Assembly (NCBI GenBank): GCA_903873705.1
Contig: CAIQPK010000007.1
Coordinates: 19,158 to 83,157 of the forward strand
DNA length: 64,000 nucleotides
Source: an uncultured Acidobacteriota bacterium
GTDB taxonomy: Bacteria; Acidobacteriota; Terriglobia; Terriglobales; Acidobacteriaceae
Reading direction: 5' to 3'
The position numbers were made by a program, and so were the translations under genes. The first letter of the stretch is position 1. The number at the start of each line of letters is the position of its first letter. The notes under the pieces are model-generated. The model had not been told where the DNA came from. It saw nothing but the letters and a program-made list of their open reading frames with translations, and ran no database searches. Positions 15,214 to 24,346 of this stretch are shown in pieces.

Positions 15214-16289
15214 GCCCGGGCCACCTGAATTTGAGCAAGCGGAGTATGTGATGGCAACACCACCCGAGGCAACAACTGCCGCCCTTCGCTTCGCGCTGTA
15301 AGTAGAGTCTCCGTTTCCACTACCACCATCGTCGGCGTCACTTGCTGCATGCACAGGTTGTTGCTGCACGGCGCGTAATTCCGGCCATCGTAACAAGGAC
15401 GGCAGGCGAACCCTTCCCCTCCCCACAGTCCGACCACGTTGGCGCGTTGCGGTAGCCTTCCCCACGGGTCGGTCGGTCCGAAGATCGCAACGATGGCCGT
15501 ACTCGTTAACCCAGCCAGATGCAGGGGTCCGGTGTCGTGGGTCAGTGTGACCGCAGCGCTATCGAGCAAAGCCAGCGTGTCTGCCAGCGCGAGCGTGCCG
15601 ATTAAGTCCCCGACCGCCAGGCCGCTGAAAGCAGGCCGCACCCAAACATCGTCTGGCCCACCGGCAAGCACAACCTCGTGTCCCGCATCGAGCAGCGTGG
15701 CAGCAACCGCAGCATAGCTTTCGACCGGCCAGCGCCGCAGCGCATCATCGCGAAGCATATTGCGAGCGCCGCCAGGAACCAGCACGATCCTGGCCTTTCC
15801 AGAAACCGGAGGAAGCGGAGAGGCAGGCAGAGATGGCGGCGGTAACGGCGCAAGTTGCGCCGGCGTCACATCATCGGGGCGGCCGCTGACTATGCGGGCG
15901 TACTCGTCGGTGTGATGGCGGCCGGGCAGTAGGGTCTTGGCGCGGTCCAGGCGAGACAGCATCACCTTACGCGTGGCGCGCACGGGCAGCGTCAGCAGCC
16001 GGTAGCGGCCATCGTAGTAAAGCGTAGCGCACACATCGTAATGCTTTCCTGCGAGCACACCCCACAGCGCCACCACAGCCTGTGAGCGACTGAAGATGCT
16101 GCCGTGCAACAGCGCACGGTCGTCCACCGGGATCACATTGATCCACGGATAGAGCCGGAGAACAGGCTCCGCCGCCCGCCCACACACCCAGTTCACGCAA
16201 TATCCCGCGCGGTACATTTCATGTGCGGCCGGTAAGGCCATCACGCAGTCGCCGATAGCGCCGAATTTGAGGATGAGGACGGAAGGCAT
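15210..16289 (-). CDS. Glycosyltransferase family 9 (heptosyltransferase-like)
   Basis: GT-B fold protein of the WaaF/WaaC family, about 359 residues. The N-terminal 'VLILKFGAIGDCVMALPAAHEM' carries the conserved G-x-IGD acceptor-domain motif. The donor half shows 'IVLVPGGARNMLRDDALRRWPVESYAAVAATLLDAG' (region) and 'LTHDTGPLHLAGLTSTAIVAIFGPTDPWGRLP', the classic heptosyltransferase nucleotide-binding signature. A Cys-rich segment (CRPCYDGRNYAPCSNNLC) resembles the 'C...C' stretch common in this family. The enzyme probably adds heptose or another sugar to the repeat unit. It ends inside gmhB and follows the GT2 gene by 47 bp. Confidence 0.88.
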   Translation of the reverse strand: MPSVLILKFGAIGDCVMALPAAHEMYRAGYCVNWVCGRAAEPVLRLYPWINVIPVDDRALLHGSIFSRSQAVVALWGVLAGKHYDVCATLYYDGRYRLLTLPVRATRKVMLSRLDRAKTLLPGRHHTDEYARIVSGRPDDVTPAQLAPLPPPSLPASPLPPVSGKARIVLVPGGARNMLRDDALRRWPVESYAAVAATLLDAGHEVVLAGGPDDVWVRPAFSGLAVGDLIGTLALADTLALLDSAAVTLTHDTGPLHLAGLTSTAIVAIFGPTDPWGRLPQRANVVGLWGGEGFACRPCYDGRNYAPCSNNLCMQQVTPTMVVVETETLLTARSEGRQLLPRVVLPSHTPLAQIQVARA

Positions 16290-16336
16290 GAACGTATGGC
16301 GATGCCATTACAGTCTAGACGCACGCAATAACAGTC

Positions 16337-17233
16337 CTAAAGTTGCTGGCTGAACGGTACGCCTTTCTCCCGTCGATAGATACGTGTTCCCCGCCAGACG
16401 CCAGCCAGGTTTCCCCAGCGTCCGCGAAGCAAGCGGCTAAATGATCGCAGACCGAGATACAGCGTCATGGAAACACCCGGGTACGGCGCATGGCGCTCCA
16501 GCAACCGCAATGTTGAGGTTGTGGCTAGTTGGTCGATCAATGGGCTGCGCTTAGGGCTGCTGGCACCTTCTCTGTGCCGTATGGCCGTCCCTTCGCACAT
16601 CACCAGCGCGTAGCCCGCCTGCCGCACTCTCAGGCAGAAGTCGGAGTCATCGCAGTACATGAAGAACCCTTCATACAGCAGTCCAACGGCTTCGCAGACG
16701 CGCCGAGGGATCAGCATGCTCGCGCCAGTAAAGTAAGTGTCAGGCGCTGCAAAGGACGCCGGAGCCGTAAAGTGCGTCGTGTAGGCCGTGGTCAAATTTA
16801 TCCTGCCGCCGCCCCACGCCTGCACCTGCCCCGCATCATGCATGTAATACAACACTGCCCCGATCACGCCCGCCTCCGGATGATCGAGCGCCGTCCGCAC
16901 CAGCAGGCGGGCTGTATCAGGCGGAGCGACGGTGTCGTTGTTCAGCAGCCAGATAAAATCTGCGCCGTTCTTATACGCAACCCGCGTACCCGCGTTGCAG
17001 CCCCCCGGAAAGCCAAGGTTTTGCCCGGTCTCAATCAGCGTCGCCCACGGATGGGCGGCGCGGATCTGTGCGACCGACTCGTTAGCCGATCCGTTATCCA
17101 CCACAACCACGGTCAAATTCGGATAGTCCTGAACACGCAATGCGTCCAGGCAGGCTATCGTATCCTGCCATCCATTCCAATTCACGATGACGCAGTAAAC
17201 CGAAGGAGTATCGCTATGGTCCGGCGATATCAA
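16337..17233 (-). CDS. Glycosyltransferase family 2 (GT2)
   Basis: Inverting GT-A glycosyltransferase, 298 residues. 'VYCVIVNWNGWQDTIACLDAL' opens the fold. 'VVVVDNGSANES' and 'GFPGGCNAGTRVAYKNGADFIWLLNNDT' carry the nucleotide site and the metal-binding D-x-D equivalent (NND). 'YFTGASMLIPRRVCEAVGL' and 'FMYCDDSDFCLRVRQAGY' complete the rhamnosyltransferase-like WbbL pattern. A rhamnosyl donor fits the nearby rfbC but is not proven. The start is an unusual TTG at 17233 overlapping the fkbH TGA. GGGGAG sits six bases upstream and no other start lies before the conserved core, which supports it. Confidence 0.88.
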   Translation of the reverse strand: MISPDHSDTPSVYCVIVNWNGWQDTIACLDALRVQDYPNLTVVVVDNGSANESVAQIRAAHPWATLIETGQNLGFPGGCNAGTRVAYKNGADFIWLLNNDTVAPPDTARLLVRTALDHPEAGVIGAVLYYMHDAGQVQAWGGGRINLTTAYTTHFTAPASFAAPDTYFTGASMLIPRRVCEAVGLLYEGFFMYCDDSDFCLRVRQAGYALVMCEGTAIRHREGASSPKRSPLIDQLATTSTLRLLERHAPYPGVSMTLYLGLRSFSRLLRGRWGNLAGVWRGTRIYRREKGVPFSQQL

Positions 17234-19137
17234 GGTTCGCTCCCCACCTCATCGCTCGCCCTAAGCCTCATCGTTATCTCTGTGCTGCGCGGGAGGAAAG
17301 AGGCAACCGACATCGTCCACGGAATGCTTCCGTCAGCAGCCGTATCCCCTGCGCTGAAGCCGAAGCGGCCAAGCAGATCACGCATCATTCCATTCTTTGG
17401 CGTAGGGCGATAGATAGCCGTGATGCGCTGCACACCGGCCTTCTGAGCCGCCTCACCGAGCAGGTTGAATAGCTCGTCCTCAAGCCGCCGTCCCAGCACA
17501 CGGCAACTCATCAACAGCAGCGTCAGCGCGCACTCGTCGCCACACACTCGCGCCGCCATTAGCGCCACCACGCCGTTGTCGCCAAAGCGATCGCATAACC
17601 GAATCTGCCAGGTGCGCATGCAGGCATCGGCCATCCACCCGCGGACCTCATCGTCAGAAACCCGCGGTGTCGTCAGGTTGAACTGGTTAGTCTTGTTGAT
17701 CAGCTGCACGACGCGCTTGAGGCCACTCTCGTCAAAGGGCTGGGCACTGGCAAGCATTTTCAGGCTCGCAAGATAGCCGTGCACGTCCGTCGCGCTTCCG
17801 CCAAATGACTCCCGCAGCACATGGCGTGCGGCATTGGCCCGGTATTGGTCCGCTCGCTCGAGATCTTCAGCAGTGCAACAGACCGCTTCAAAATAGCCGG
17901 CACGCGCAAGGCAACGGACGAACTCGGCCGGATCTTCCGGCATCTCGGGTACTGCCACCTCCGGAAGCTCCTGGCGAATGAGCGCGCGCTCCGCGGGGTT
18001 ATCGTCAACAAATACGAGAGAATCCAGCCCCAGGTTCAGCGTCCCAGCGATCATCCTCAGGTTCGCTGCTTTGTCCTGCCAGTTCGCGACAAAGCACGCG
18101 ATGTCCTGTTCCCGCAGCACCATCGCTTCATGCTCACGAAAGGGCGCGCGCGCGTTCACGTCATCGTTTTTTGAGCACACAGCAATAGCGATGCCACGCT
18201 CCTTTAATTCCAGGCAATAGCGTTGAAAATCACAGAAGGCCTCACCCACTGCACTCCCCTCGCCCAGCTGCAGACCACCCACTCCGTCGTCGCCCACCAC
18301 GCCGCCCCATAACGTGTTGTCCAGATCGAGCACCAGGCACTTGGCCGAGCGACCGCGCAGTGCCGCCACAATCCGCCCTAGGTAATCGCCCCACACCGGC
18401 GCCGCCGACGGGTGAATTTCCTGCTTGGCCAGGTACCACAGCGCGGGGTCGTGGAGTGCATCCACGCCATAACTGTTCGCCAGAGCATCGGCGTCCAGCA
18501 ACGCCACGCCCTGTTTGTCTGCCGCTGTAGGCAGCGCAACATTGATTTGCCGCAAACGGCTGGCCGGCGATCCTGCACCGCGATGCTCGTTCGACCCAAA
18601 TACCCTTTCAAGTACCGGCAGCGCGGTTTGCTGGATGATGCTGGCCGAAAAATGTTCACGACACAGCCGCCAGCAGGTCGAAAGGTGATCGAGCGCGTCA
18701 TCAGGGCCGTTACACGCCAGATTGGCGAGTTCCCGGGCGTCGAGCAGGAAGCAGCATACCTGGGGCTGAAAGCGCCGCAGGCCAGATGCTTCGTCCAACA
18801 ACTCCTGCATGTACTGGCCATACGCCGTGACATAAATCTCCAGCCTCATCCCACGCCGCAACCCCGCCATCCGCAGCGACGGAATCAGGTGTTGCACCGT
18901 GCTCGAAGCTGCAAGGGCCACCCGGACTGAAAGCAGGTGTCCTGGAACGGCCAATCGTCCAGCCAGGTTCTCAACCAGCCGATCAAGCCGCCGCGTCTGC
19001 GCGAAGTTGAGGTTGGTTCGGGCCAGAACCTCTGCGTCGCGCCATGCCTCATCGCCATTTCCCAATGCCTTTAATGCAGCCAGACGAGCGTCCGCGCCAG
19101 CGTCGGTCGCCAACCATGCCAGCACCGGTGCTGTCAC
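17230..19137 (-). CDS. FkbH-like HAD-IIIC phosphatase/acyl-handling protein
   Basis: 635 residues in three parts. An N-terminal ~260-residue region is of the SGNH-like/FkbH type. A HAD-IIIC domain carries motif I DLDNTLWGG (D271, D273), plus 'AVCSKND' and 'LVFVDDNPAERALIRQELPEVAVP'. A C-terminal GNAT-like domain contains 'FNLTTPRVSDDEV', 'RFGDNGVVALM' and 'MSCRVLGRRLEDELF'. FkbH proteins take 1,3-bisphosphoglycerate and load glycerate onto an acyl carrier protein. In polysaccharide loci they are thought to supply glyceryl or related acyl decorations. No acyl carrier protein gene is visible here. GTG start at 19137 overlaps the wzy stop; its own stop overlaps the GT2 start. Confidence 0.88.
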   Translation of the reverse strand: MTAPVLAWLATDAGADARLAALKALGNGDEAWRDAEVLARTNLNFAQTRRLDRLVENLAGRLAVPGHLLSVRVALAASSTVQHLIPSLRMAGLRRGMRLEIYVTAYGQYMQELLDEASGLRRFQPQVCCFLLDARELANLACNGPDDALDHLSTCWRLCREHFSASIIQQTALPVLERVFGSNEHRGAGSPASRLRQINVALPTAADKQGVALLDADALANSYGVDALHDPALWYLAKQEIHPSAAPVWGDYLGRIVAALRGRSAKCLVLDLDNTLWGGVVGDDGVGGLQLGEGSAVGEAFCDFQRYCLELKERGIAIAVCSKNDDVNARAPFREHEAMVLREQDIACFVANWQDKAANLRMIAGTLNLGLDSLVFVDDNPAERALIRQELPEVAVPEMPEDPAEFVRCLARAGYFEAVCCTAEDLERADQYRANAARHVLRESFGGSATDVHGYLASLKMLASAQPFDESGLKRVVQLINKTNQFNLTTPRVSDDEVRGWMADACMRTWQIRLCDRFGDNGVVALMAARVCGDECALTLLLMSCRVLGRRLEDELFNLLGEAAQKAGVQRITAIYRPTPKNGMMRDLLGRFGFSAGDTAADGSIPWTMSVASFLPRSTEITMRLRASDEVGSEP

Positions 19138-20486
19138 AGAGTCGCCTCAATCCTTCGCGAAAGAGGAACGACTGGAAGCTCCGAAGTGAGGGACGGTTGG
19201 TCGGGACAATACGCCAGGCCAAGCGCCAGCGCAGTAGCTATCCACGGGTACGTCAAATTAAGCTGTCCACCGAAGATATGAACGATGGGTTGCCATAGCG
19301 CCACACTCAACGCATAAAAGGGAACACGCCGACGGCGAAGGTATCCTGCAGGTAGGAAAAGACAGATCAACAGGAGAGCGATCAGCGGCAGACCAAGATC
19401 GGCCGCCGTCCCCAACAGCCCGAGCCCCGGCTCGTCGGCTAACGGCACGAACTGCGATGCCCCGCGATACTCCGGGCTGTTACGCAGGATGCCGTAGTTG
19501 CCCCAGCCGATCCCCGTAAGAGGATGTGCCGCAATCATACGTGGCACTATAAAGCCGCCCGCAACCCTGCCATACACAAAGTTAGCATCGGTCCTGCGCA
19601 TACGAGAGGCGCGCTCGTACGCCGCACTCTGCGTGCGGTACAGAACGATAAGCCTCGCCACACCAGTCGCTTGAAAAATGATGACGGCGATCACCCCGGC
19701 TCCGAGCAACATCGCCAGTTTCCGAGAAAGGCTACCCATCAGGAAAATTCCCATCACACTGAAGAACAGGATCGCACCGTACGCCGCTTTCGACTGGGAC
19801 ATCACCAGGGAAATGGTCAGCAGGCCGAACGCCCCGATCATCTTCGGTCCGCGCTCCCAATGCTTGCGATACAACGCGATACCCACCAGGATGAGGCTCA
19901 CAACATACAGCCCATAAGGACCGCCTTCGTTGTAAAACCCCCGGAAACGGTGCGAATCCGAGTAGACGCCAAGCGACACGATGCCGGCAACGTCCAGCGG
20001 GTAAGAAAGCACTGAATAAAGCCCGCTGGCCACGCCCACCCAGAAGTAAACACGCATAGCGAACCGCAGCCAGTAGGCGTCCTGCCGAAACAGGTTGGCC
20101 AGGTAAAGCATCATGCTCACATTTCCCATCAACTCGATCGCTCGTGCCAGGCTCACAACCACCGGGCGCCTGAGTGGGGTGAGATCGTCACCCACATAAA
20201 AATCGAATCGCAGCGAGGCCACTGCCAGCGCCAGCGCGGCCAAGACAAACAGCGCATAAAGAGCACCGATCCGGAGATAGGGACGAAACCACGTCGCCTG
20301 GTATCCTCGCCGGACGAACGCAATAACCATGCTAAGCATCAATCCAAGATTGATGACTTCCAGATACTGGACCTGCCCGATCTTGAGCAGGATCGTCGAC
20401 GCCAGTGCGGCGAAGGCGAACACCAGAATGCGCTGGCCAAACGGATGCGAATCAGGCGAGAAAGTTGGAAGCGCTCGAGACGCCAC
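19134..20486 (-). CDS. O-antigen ligase/polymerase family membrane protein (Wzy-like)
   Basis: 450 residues with about 10-12 predicted membrane helices across residues ~18-425. The large periplasmic loop contains the family signature of the Wzy_C/RfaL fold, 'RMIAAHPLTGIGWGNYGILRNSPEY'. It also has 'DEPGLGLLGTAADLGLPLIALLLI' and 'MSQSKAAYGAILFFSV', where ligases usually have 'SRGA'. By position between chain-length and glycosyltransferase genes it is most likely the exopolysaccharide polymerase rather than an LPS O-antigen ligase. GTG start at 20486, three bases after the wzz stop. It overlaps fkbH by four bases. Confidence 0.85.
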   Translation of the reverse strand: MASRALPTFSPDSHPFGQRILVFAFAALASTILLKIGQVQYLEVINLGLMLSMVIAFVRRGYQATWFRPYLRIGALYALFVLAALALAVASLRFDFYVGDDLTPLRRPVVVSLARAIELMGNVSMMLYLANLFRQDAYWLRFAMRVYFWVGVASGLYSVLSYPLDVAGIVSLGVYSDSHRFRGFYNEGGPYGLYVVSLILVGIALYRKHWERGPKMIGAFGLLTISLVMSQSKAAYGAILFFSVMGIFLMGSLSRKLAMLLGAGVIAVIIFQATGVARLIVLYRTQSAAYERASRMRRTDANFVYGRVAGGFIVPRMIAAHPLTGIGWGNYGILRNSPEYRGASQFVPLADEPGLGLLGTAADLGLPLIALLLICLFLPAGYLRRRRVPFYALSVALWQPIVHIFGGQLNLTYPWIATALALGLAYCPDQPSLTSELPVVPLSRRIEATL

Positions 20487-20489
20487 AGG

Positions 20490-21716
20490 TCACCTCGGCT
20501 CGGCCGGCAGTGGCTTCCGGACAGCTGCGACAAATTTCCGCACCAGGCCCGCAGTCAGGATGTAAAGCACGCCGAAGAGAAATCCCAGCACCACGCCTAC
20601 AATCACGATGATCTTGCGTGGCGGTCCAGCCTTGCGATTGGGAACAAGCGCCCGATCGATGATCTGCAGCTGCGGCCCGGGATCGAGCGACGACAAACGC
20701 GCCTTCTCGTACTGCTGAACCAGCGCGTCGTACACCGCTTGCCGAAGCTGTACCTCGTGCTGCTTCTGCTGCGACTCCAGCGTGAACTCCGGCAAGCGCC
20801 CCTGTGGCGTCAAACCCGTCCGCGATCCCCGAGGCGCATCGCTGGCCTGCTGCCGGGCCAGTTGGCTGCGCAGTTGCGCAATCTGCGAGCGCAGTTGAAC
20901 AACGGTCGGATTCTCTTCGGTCTCAGCCACCCGTAAACCCGCCAGCCGAGTTTCAGCCTGGTTGATTTCAAACTGCAATTGCGCCGTCGCACTAATGCCG
21001 GCCTGCGCCTCGCCCGCGGGCAGAACGATACCCGTGCGCTCCTGGGTGTTCCTCAGCTCAACTTCCGCATCGGACAGGGCTTTCTTCTGTTCCCGCAATT
21101 GCTCGTCGAAAAAGGACCGGCGATGGGACGATGCCGAAGCTACCATCTGTCCGTTCAGGTCATACAAACCTTCAAGATAGGCATTGGCAATGTCGGACGC
21201 CAACTTACCCGTCTTAGCATCGACCTGCACAATGATGAGCGAATTCTTATTGACACTGAAACGCGACGCACTGCTCAGTACCACCCTTGCCGCGTCCTCG
21301 TCCTTGACCTGAAACTGCGAGACGAGCCCCAGCTTATCAATCACTTCGTCGGCCACCGTTCGGCTTCCCAACATGCCGAGATAGGTGTCGCTCAGATCGT
21401 CACCCGCCAGGGAAATCATGGTTGGGGTCACTGAAGTGGACGGATCGTTCTTGGGCGGCAGAAATACTGCCTGCGCTGAATAGTAGGGCTTCCAAACAAG
21501 AACCAGCAGTAAGCTCAGCAGCAGCCCGACGGCACTGGAAATCAGAAGCGTACGTCTGCCATCCAGAACCCGCCGAACCACCGGTGCAAGATTCCAGCTA
21601 ACCTCGGCATCGTCAACCTCGCGAGCAGCGTCCAGCATCGGTGCATGAACTCCGTGTGGTACTGCCGCCTTTGTAGACTGCTCTTGAATCGGTTCGTCTG
21701 GCATCGGCAACCTCAT
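20490..21716 (-). CDS. Wzz/GumC-type polysaccharide co-polymerase
   Basis: Inner-membrane chain-length regulator, 408 residues. It has two transmembrane helices (TLLISSAVGLLLSLLLVLVW near residue 54 and IIVIVGVVLGFLFGVLYIL near residue 370) with a long periplasmic coiled coil between them ('REQKKALSDAEVELRNTQERTG', 'FEINQAETRLAGLRVAETEENPTVVQLRSQIAQLR' as a region). The 'P-rich' segment SLDPGPQLQIIDRALVPNRKAGPPRK before the second helix is diagnostic. There is no cytoplasmic tyrosine-kinase domain and no separate kinase gene nearby. It overlaps wza by four bases and precedes wzy. Confidence 0.9.
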   Translation of the reverse strand: MRLPMPDEPIQEQSTKAAVPHGVHAPMLDAAREVDDAEVSWNLAPVVRRVLDGRRTLLISSAVGLLLSLLLVLVWKPYYSAQAVFLPPKNDPSTSVTPTMISLAGDDLSDTYLGMLGSRTVADEVIDKLGLVSQFQVKDEDAARVVLSSASRFSVNKNSLIIVQVDAKTGKLASDIANAYLEGLYDLNGQMVASASSHRRSFFDEQLREQKKALSDAEVELRNTQERTGIVLPAGEAQAGISATAQLQFEINQAETRLAGLRVAETEENPTVVQLRSQIAQLRSQLARQQASDAPRGSRTGLTPQGRLPEFTLESQQKQHEVQLRQAVYDALVQQYEKARLSSLDPGPQLQIIDRALVPNRKAGPPRKIIVIVGVVLGFLFGVLYILTAGLVRKFVAAVRKPLPAEPR

Positions 21717-24163
21717 CGGGACAGAACGGCGATGGTAGCGGCACCAATACCGAACTGACCTACAATAGTCGCAATGTCCACCAGCCGTTGCAGTACCGCT
21801 CGCTTGTCCAGGATGGGCGGAACAACGATCGTATCGCCCGGATAGATAAGCGCCCGATCCACATTCGCATACTGACGGCTCACCACAGATCCATCCGCGC
21901 GCAACACAAAGGCACGCTTCCGGTCAGCCTGGCGATCCGGCCCGCCCGCCTGGCGCAGGTAGTCGATTACCCGCCGCCCGGGCGTGAATACGAACGCGTT
22001 CGCGCTGTAAACCTGTCCTTCCACATTCACATTTGAAGGAATCCGCGGCACGATAAAACGATCCCCATCTTCCAGCGCCAGGTCGGGAACCGCGTCAATA
22101 CTTCCGCTGTCGGGCTTCAGGTCGAGAACGATCCGCCCGATCGGACTGATAGCCCTCAGCCGCGACACCGCACTCCGGGCATCGGCCGCAGATGCTGCCG
22201 CTGCAGCCTGGTCGGCCGGCGTAATAGCGCGGGCCTGGTTGGCGGAAGTAATCGCGGAAGCCTGCGCTTCGAGTTGGTCCGCATACTCACGCAGCCGCTG
22301 CGCTTCCACTCTCCGCGTCGATTCCCGCGTGAACTCGGACCCGTATAGGTAGGCGTCGGTCGTGAAGCCGCCCGCCCGCTTCAGCAGCCCGCGCAGCGTC
22401 TCTCCAGGGAGTACGCTGTACACACCGGCAGCAATAAACTCGCCCTCAAGTCGTACGAACCGTGTCTGTTGCTGCGCTGGCACGCGAAGGTCGGCCTTCG
22501 AAAAGATGGTCACCACATCGCCTGGCAAAAGCTCCAGGTTCTGCGCAGGATCGGCGTCCAGGATCACCTTGCCCAGGTTGAACGGGAGCAGCGACGTCGA
22601 CAGGTCTTTCGTGCTCTGACGCTCAATTACCGCGTAACTCCAGTCAATGTCAGGGGCGCTCAGAATCACATCTGTCTGTGCGCTGAAGATACTGTTTTCC
22701 GCGGTAAGGGCGTTCCCAACCGAAGATCCGCCGGCGTCAGGGGTAGAGGTCGCGGCTTGGCTGTCATTACGGACACCGCGTGGCGTCGTCGCCGCTCCAT
22801 GGGCATTCAAGGCGCCTTCAGCGTCGGTCGGATTGACCGCTCCACTTGGGGTGTAATCCACGGCCAGTTGGCCCAGCAGGTTGCGCTTGCGCCAGTAATT
22901 ACGCGTAATCAGCGCTTCCTTGTTGGGGATCAGGTCGCTCACGCGCATCCCCGGACGCCACACGTAGCGCCCTGGATTGGCCACGTTACCGCGCAGGGTC
23001 ACGGCATCACGAAAGCGATCCACAATCGACGCCACCGAGATGATGTCGCCGTTGCGAAGCGTCTGCGTCGCATTGTCCGCCACCGTAACATCCTCGACGC
23101 TCCGCATGCTGTGCTGGTAAATACGCTCCAGCCGCACGGACGCGCCAGCCGCAACATTGGTCTCGCCGCCGGCCAGCGCCAGTACCTGCGCTACCGTCGT
23201 TTCCGAGGCCACTTCGTAGATCGCCGGGTTACTAACGCTTCCCAGTACGGCCACCTGAGGTCCCACCACCGGGATAAAGATCACATCCCCGGTCGCCAGG
23301 CTTACGTCGTGAGTTTTGTCGCCATGCAGCAGAAGGTCGTAAAGGTCAAAGTGCGTCAGCACCTGACTCCCGCGCCTGACCTGTATATCGCGCATCGACC
23401 CCTGCGGAAGCGGTCCACCTGAAACAAACAGCGCGTTCAACAGCGTGCTCAGCGAACTGATCGTGTAGCTTCCCGGCTGCCGCGCCTGCCCCGTCACGAA
23501 GACTTGGATAGTACGCAACGAGCCCAGGTTCACACTCAGGTCGAAATTGCGGTAATACTTGCCGACCTGGTCCCGGAGAAACGTTCCTAGCTGCCCGAAC
23601 GCAAGCCCCGCAACGTGCACTGTTCCCACCTGAGGAAGCGAAATGGCCCCGGTTCGGTCGACCGTAACGTTATATTGCTCGTTCACCTGCCCGGAAAGCT
23701 GGAGCCGCAGCTCATCGCCCGGCCCGATGATGTATCCCGGCCCCACGTTCACATCAGTGACCGGTGCGAAGGTCGACGGCGGAGTTTGAAAGAGTGTCGC
23801 ACCGTAGATAGGAAGCTGCCGCCCGGTTGTGGCGGCAACCATCTGCTGAAACTCCGTGAGATCGTCAGGGCGCACCGCCGCTCCGGCGCGGGTGCGGACG
23901 GCATCTCCCCCATCCGTCTGCCTGCGCGCATTCTCAGCGACGCCATTCCCTGCGGTAGTGCTGTTTGCAGATCCGTTGGCGGCATTGGCAGACGAGGGCG
24001 TCGTCGAAGGCGCTGCGATGGCTGCGGGCGCTACTGCTCCGCCCGCGGGCGCCTGCGCAAGCGCGTGCGGAAGAAGGCTTAAAACTACTCCTGCAGCGAT
24101 CACAACCCAGGGTCGAGTTTGAACGCAAGCGCTTGAAAGTAAGCTTGTTTTAACTGGTTTCAC
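21713..24163 (-). CDS. Wza-like polysaccharide export protein with SLBB domains
   Basis: Outer-membrane polysaccharide exporter, about 816 residues. The signal peptide ends ...LLPHALAQA. An Ala/Ser/Thr-rich linker follows. The Poly_export domain is at ~residues 135-215 ('GPGYIIGPGDELRLQLSGQVNEQYNVTVDRTGAISLPQVGTVHVAG' as a region). At least four SLBB beta-grasp repeats follow (for example 'IQVFVTGQARQPGSYTISSLSTLLNALFVSGG', 'VTLRGNVANPGRYVWRPGMRVSDLI', 'NVEGQVYSANAFVFTPGRRVIDYLRQAGG'). The final segment is hydrophobic. I chose the GTG at 24163 because GGAG lies nine bases upstream and it begins a clean signal peptide; a longer frame exists from a TTG at 24211. First gene of a seven-gene overlapping operon. 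Confidence 0.9.
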   Translation of the reverse strand: MKPVKTSLLSSACVQTRPWVVIAAGVVLSLLPHALAQAPAGGAVAPAAIAAPSTTPSSANAANGSANSTTAGNGVAENARRQTDGGDAVRTRAGAAVRPDDLTEFQQMVAATTGRQLPIYGATLFQTPPSTFAPVTDVNVGPGYIIGPGDELRLQLSGQVNEQYNVTVDRTGAISLPQVGTVHVAGLAFGQLGTFLRDQVGKYYRNFDLSVNLGSLRTIQVFVTGQARQPGSYTISSLSTLLNALFVSGGPLPQGSMRDIQVRRGSQVLTHFDLYDLLLHGDKTHDVSLATGDVIFIPVVGPQVAVLGSVSNPAIYEVASETTVAQVLALAGGETNVAAGASVRLERIYQHSMRSVEDVTVADNATQTLRNGDIISVASIVDRFRDAVTLRGNVANPGRYVWRPGMRVSDLIPNKEALITRNYWRKRNLLGQLAVDYTPSGAVNPTDAEGALNAHGAATTPRGVRNDSQAATSTPDAGGSSVGNALTAENSIFSAQTDVILSAPDIDWSYAVIERQSTKDLSTSLLPFNLGKVILDADPAQNLELLPGDVVTIFSKADLRVPAQQQTRFVRLEGEFIAAGVYSVLPGETLRGLLKRAGGFTTDAYLYGSEFTRESTRRVEAQRLREYADQLEAQASAITSANQARAITPADQAAAAASAADARSAVSRLRAISPIGRIVLDLKPDSGSIDAVPDLALEDGDRFIVPRIPSNVNVEGQVYSANAFVFTPGRRVIDYLRQAGGPDRQADRKRAFVLRADGSVVSRQYANVDRALIYPGDTIVVPPILDKRAVLQRLVDIATIVGQFGIGAATIAVLSR

Positions 24164-24289
24164 AAACCAAGACTCCGCATGGACGGCCGTCAAGCGCAAC
24201 CTCGCCGGCAAACTTTTGCAGGCTCAGTGTACCGCAGTCAGGAACGCCCAACCTGCCGCCAGAGGCGATTCAAACGTCCGTTTAGGCGC

Positions 24290-24320
24290 AAAAAGGACCG
24301 GCCATTCTCTTGGCCGGCCC
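24290..24320 (-). terminator. Intrinsic terminator of the PExPT-CTERM gene
   Basis: Read on the minus strand, a GC-rich hairpin with a perfect 7-bp core (CCGGCCA at 24298-24304 pairing with 24311-24317, extended beyond one mismatch) and a six-base loop is followed directly by five T residues. It lies 26 bp after the stop of the 54-residue gene and before wza, so it separates the small gene from the exopolysaccharide operon. Confidence 0.82.
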
Positions 24321-24346
24321 TTCGCCGATTTCAAAACCCTTAATGA

